From an uncultured Clostridia bacterium (GTDB lineage: Bacteria; Bacillota_A; Clostridia; UMGS1840; HGM11507): a stretch of 7,404 bases of DNA. The notes under the pieces were generated by a model that saw only the letters and a program-made list of their open reading frames with translations, ran no database searches and was not told the DNA's origin. Position 1 is the stretch's first letter, and every line of letters begins with the position of its first letter. Location: positions 1 through 7,404 of the forward strand of contig CAKRUL010000059.1 of NCBI GenBank assembly GCA_934403665.1. The letters run 5' to 3'. Shown here piece by piece: positions 5,744 to 7,404 of this stretch. A program made the translations under genes and the position numbers.

Positions 5744-6022
5744 ATGACAAAGACAATTTTTGAAGAAATGGGCGGAACTTACAGACAAATGGGCGATTAT
5801 TTGTTGCCCGACATCACCGTACCAGCTGAAGAAGAAACAGAAATGATTGGCTTATGGGGACAGCGACACGCAAGGCACTTAAAGGAACATCATAAGGTCT
5901 TGTATATGAACCTGCTGACAAGCGGAAAACTGCACAGTTATCTTATGGATGTTGATAAGCAGGCAGAGGATATGTTTCTTCGGCTGGTAAAGGAATATGC
6001 TATGCTGATAGGCAGGGAGTGA
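5744..6022 (+). CDS. tnpV: TnpV-family protein, truncated by a frameshift
   Basis: A 92-aa reading frame matching the N-terminal three quarters of TnpV, first known from the clostridial element Tn4451 and frequent in Firmicutes IMEs, often near a MobV gene. Family features are TIFEEMGGTYRQMGDYLLPD, GLWGQRHARHLKEHHK, LLTSGKLHSYLMDVDKQA and FLRLVKEYA. It then leaves the family pattern, reads MLIGRE and stops. The missing C-terminus lies in another frame directly downstream. CGGAGG at 5729-5734 gives a good start, 26 nt after the relaxase stop, so the two are probably co-transcribed. The biochemical role of TnpV is not established. Whether the truncated protein is stable is unknown. Confidence 0.8.
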   Translation: MTKTIFEEMGGTYRQMGDYLLPDITVPAEEETEMIGLWGQRHARHLKEHHKVLYMNLLTSGKLHSYLMDVDKQAEDMFLRLVKEYAMLIGRE

Positions 6023-6126
6023 CGGAACAGTTAAAGGCTGAAAATCCTCACGAATGGATTGGTAGAATGAATAACATTCAGGCTTGTGTGAGGGTAGTTG
6101 TTAATAATGAAGTGATCTATAGTTAA
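6007..6126 (+). pseudogene. Detached C-terminal part of tnpV in the -1 frame
   Basis: From about 6007 the frame reads DRQGVTEQLKAENPHEW, then IGRMNNIQACVRVVVNNEVI, and ends at TAA 6124-6126. GVTEQLKAEN and MNNI are hallmarks of the TnpV C-terminus. It has no start signal of its own. TATGC is present twice in tandem at 5996-6000 and 6001-6005. Removing one copy joins LVKEYA to DRQGVTEQ in one frame and would give a 125-residue protein, near the usual TnpV length. The break is therefore most simply a 5-bp duplication. Confidence 0.75.
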
Positions 6127-6134
6127 TATCTGTG

Positions 6135-6161
6135 GTGGCAAGGTAGTATTTTCCTTGCCAC
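6135..6161 (+). terminator. Hairpin after tnpV, probable weak terminator
   Basis: GTGGCAAGG (6135-6143) and CCTTGCCAC (6153-6161) form a perfect 9-bp GC-rich stem around a 9-nt loop, 8 nt after the tnpV tail. The downstream sequence (TATCTAATAATTTATTTTG) is T-rich but has no continuous T-run beside the stem, so termination may be partial. It separates the mobilization genes from the cargo gene, which has its own promoter. Confidence 0.55.
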
Positions 6162-6192
6162 TATCTAATAATTTATTTTGTACAAAATGATA

Positions 6193-6221
6193 TTGCTATT
6201 ATTCGAGATTTGGAATATAAT
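6193..6221 (+). promoter_or_regulatory. Promoter of the HTH-methyltransferase gene
   Basis: TTGCTA (6193-6198), a 17-bp spacer and a perfect TATAAT (6216-6221) lie 37 nt before the start codon. TGCTAT overlaps the -35 box (6194-6199) and recurs just after the -10 box (6223-6228). That pair could be recognised by the HTH domain of the encoded protein, but this is speculative. Confidence 0.65.
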
Positions 6222-6258
6222 GTGCTATAGATAAGCGCAAGGAATCAGGAGGTTTATT

Positions 6259-7329
6259 ATGGAATTTATGTCTGCAAGAGAGGCTGCTGATAAATGGGGA
6301 ATTTCCCAAAGACGAGTAGCGGTTTTGTGTTCTGAACAGAGAATTGCCGAAGCAACTATGGTGGGCAATATGTGGATTATACCGATTACTGCAAAAAAAC
6401 CAATAGATGCAAGAAGTACAAGATATAATAAAAGTGAAGAAAAAGTAGTTAAGCCATTTTTGAAATGGGCGGGCGGCAAGGGTCAGCTTCTCAAAGAAAT
6501 TGAACGCTATTATCCTTTTGATGAGAAGAGTATTACTAAATATGCGGAGCCGTTTATCGGTGGTGGAGCAGTTTTGTTCGATATTCTTAGTAAATATGAT
6601 TTAAGAGAGGTTTATATTAGTGATATAAATGCCGAACTTATTAACACTTACCGCATTATTCGTGATGACATTGATGAACTTATTGAGATGCTTTATATAA
6701 TGCAGAATACTTTTGTACCATTAGATACAGATAAACGTAAAATATATTATATGCAGAAACGAGAACGTTTTAATGATTTAAAGGTAAATGGAAATGAAGA
6801 CATTAATATAGAAAAGGCAGCATTAATGATCTTTCTGAATAAAACCTGTTTTAATGGGTTGTTCCGAGTAAATAAAAAAGGAATGTTTAATGTGCCTATG
6901 GGTTCGTATAAAAATCCGATGATCTGTGACGAGAAAAATCTTCGTGCAGTGTCTGAAAAATTGCAGAAGGTTGATATTGTTTGTGGTGATTACAGAAAGT
7001 CATCGGAATTTATTGATGAAAATACATTTGTGTACTTTGATCCACCATACAGACCTATTACTGATACAGCAAGTTTTACTGCATATACAGAGAATTTATT
7101 TAATGATGAAGAACAGATTGAACTTGCAAAATTTGTTGATAATATGCATAGAAAAGGGGCAAAGATTGTTATCAGTAATTCAGATCCAAAAAATTCAAAT
7201 ACAGAGGATGATTTCTTTGATAATATTTACTCTGCTCATAAAATCAGAAGAGTTGAAGCAACTCGAATGATTAACTGTAATAGCGAAGCAAGAGGGAAAA
7301 TTAAAGAATTACTTATTTCTAATTTCTAA
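6259..7329 (+). CDS. D12-class DNA adenine methyltransferase with N-terminal HTH domain
   Basis: 356 aa in two parts. Residues 1-50 are an excisionase/HTH_17-like DNA-binding domain (FMSAREAADKWGISQRRVAV, then GNMWIIPITAKKP), normally a separate small protein. Residues about 62-356 are a complete Dam/DpnM-type N6-adenine methyltransferase. Visible motifs are PFLKWAGGKGQLL (66-78, SAM-binding), EPFIGGGAVLF (97-107), DINAELINTYR (122-132), catalytic DPPY (261-264), SNSD (306-309) and the family ending RGKIKELLISNF. Similarity to M.DpnII suggests GATC as target, not proven. AGGAGG at 6247-6252 is 6 nt from ATG 6259. The gene is visibly more AT-rich, with many ATA, TTA and AAA codons, than the genes before it, pointing to separate acquisition. 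No restriction enzyme gene is seen in the window; one could follow. Confidence 0.88.
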   Translation: MEFMSAREAADKWGISQRRVAVLCSEQRIAEATMVGNMWIIPITAKKPIDARSTRYNKSEEKVVKPFLKWAGGKGQLLKEIERYYPFDEKSITKYAEPFIGGGAVLFDILSKYDLREVYISDINAELINTYRIIRDDIDELIEMLYIMQNTFVPLDTDKRKIYYMQKRERFNDLKVNGNEDINIEKAALMIFLNKTCFNGLFRVNKKGMFNVPMGSYKNPMICDEKNLRAVSEKLQKVDIVCGDYRKSSEFIDENTFVYFDPPYRPITDTASFTAYTENLFNDEEQIELAKFVDNMHRKGAKIVISNSDPKNSNTEDDFFDNIYSAHKIRRVEATRMINCNSEARGKIKELLISNF

Positions 7330-7404
7330 GGAGCTAACTATATAAAAATCAAGTAGTTTTTTAGAAAAAATGAATTTTAGTTATCAAAACTATGTACCTT
7401 GAAA
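7330..7404. other. AT-rich tail after the methyltransferase, no gene identified
   Basis: AAGGAG (7328-7333) overlaps the methyltransferase stop and looks like a ribosome site for a following gene, but no ATG, GTG or TTG occurs at the right distance. ATG 7370 gives only ten codons, and ATG 7392 runs off the end. GTTATCAAAA at 7380-7389 is the inverted copy of TTTTGATAAC near the left end. Confidence 0.4.

Larger units (their letters stand above)
199..7404. mobile_element. Integrative mobilizable element (IME), left part, right end not seen
   Basis: Directly after guaA comes a self-consistent set of mobile-element genes: XRE repressor, excisionase-like protein, tyrosine integrase, MobC-like protein, RepA-like helicase, MobV relaxase, TnpV, then a methyltransferase as cargo. 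There is a relaxase but no coupling protein and no type IV secretion genes in view, which fits an element mobilized by a helper rather than a self-transmissible ICE. No second copy of the guaA 3' end occurs before 7404, so the right boundary lies outside or the element uses another site. The left boundary at guaA is inferred from context. Confidence 0.75.

Noticed and set aside
5996..6022. Programmed -1 ribosomal frameshift joining the two parts of tnpV
   Set aside because: No slippery heptamer or following stem suited to frameshifting is seen, and a TATGC tandem duplication explains the break more simply.
6926..7270. 114-aa plus-strand reading frame inside the methyltransferase gene
   Set aside because: It overlaps the DPPY-containing catalytic region in another frame, has an isoleucine/leucine-rich composition, and has no ribosome site.
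1..7404. CRISPR array, tRNA or rRNA genes
   Set aside because: No regularly spaced long direct repeats and no tRNA or rRNA-like sequence were found on reading.

Overview
The window is the left part, and probably most, of an integrated mobilizable element (IME) of a Gram-positive gut-type bacterium, most likely a Clostridia/Firmicutes host. The pointers are strong AGGAGG-type ribosome sites, sigma-A-like promoters, and a tyrosine integrase, MobV relaxase and TnpV set of the kind common in Lachnospiraceae/Ruminococcaceae genomes. The species cannot be named from this sequence.

Layout. Positions 1-198 are the last 65 codons of the chromosomal guaA gene (GMP synthase), whose 3' end is a known insertion site for integrating elements. 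Positions 199-557 carry no gene. They hold a direct repeat that could bind integrase, a branched set of hairpins enclosed by an 11-bp inverted repeat, and a strong terminator. An XRE-type repressor gene lies on the minus strand (558-1088). It is separated by a divergent promoter region with five copies of an operator-like motif from a rightward promoter with near-consensus boxes (1194-1222). A structured leader of about 300 nt follows. Then comes a tightly packed run: a 62-aa excisionase-like DNA-binding protein, a tyrosine recombinase, a MobC-like ribbon-helix-helix protein and a RepA-like hexameric helicase ATPase, with adjoining or overlapping ends.

Positions 4275-4556 are non-coding and highly structured. 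A symmetric array of six 9-bp units sits at the helicase stop codon, and a series of perfect hairpins sits just before the MobV relaxase gene (4557-5717). These are candidates for a replication origin and an oriT. A TnpV-family gene follows but is broken by what looks like a 5-bp tandem duplication. After a hairpin and a new promoter comes an AT-richer cargo gene (6259-7329): a D12-class (Dam/DpnM-like) adenine methyltransferase fused to an N-terminal helix-turn-helix domain. The right end of the element is not seen.

Working model (inference). The XRE protein represses both its own gene and the rightward promoter. When repression lifts, the excisionase-like protein and integrase excise the element, the helicase supports replication of the circle, and MobV with the MobC-like protein nicks oriT so that a co-resident conjugative element can transfer it. 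The methyltransferase is a passenger that may protect the element's DNA or be half of a restriction-modification system continuing outside the window.
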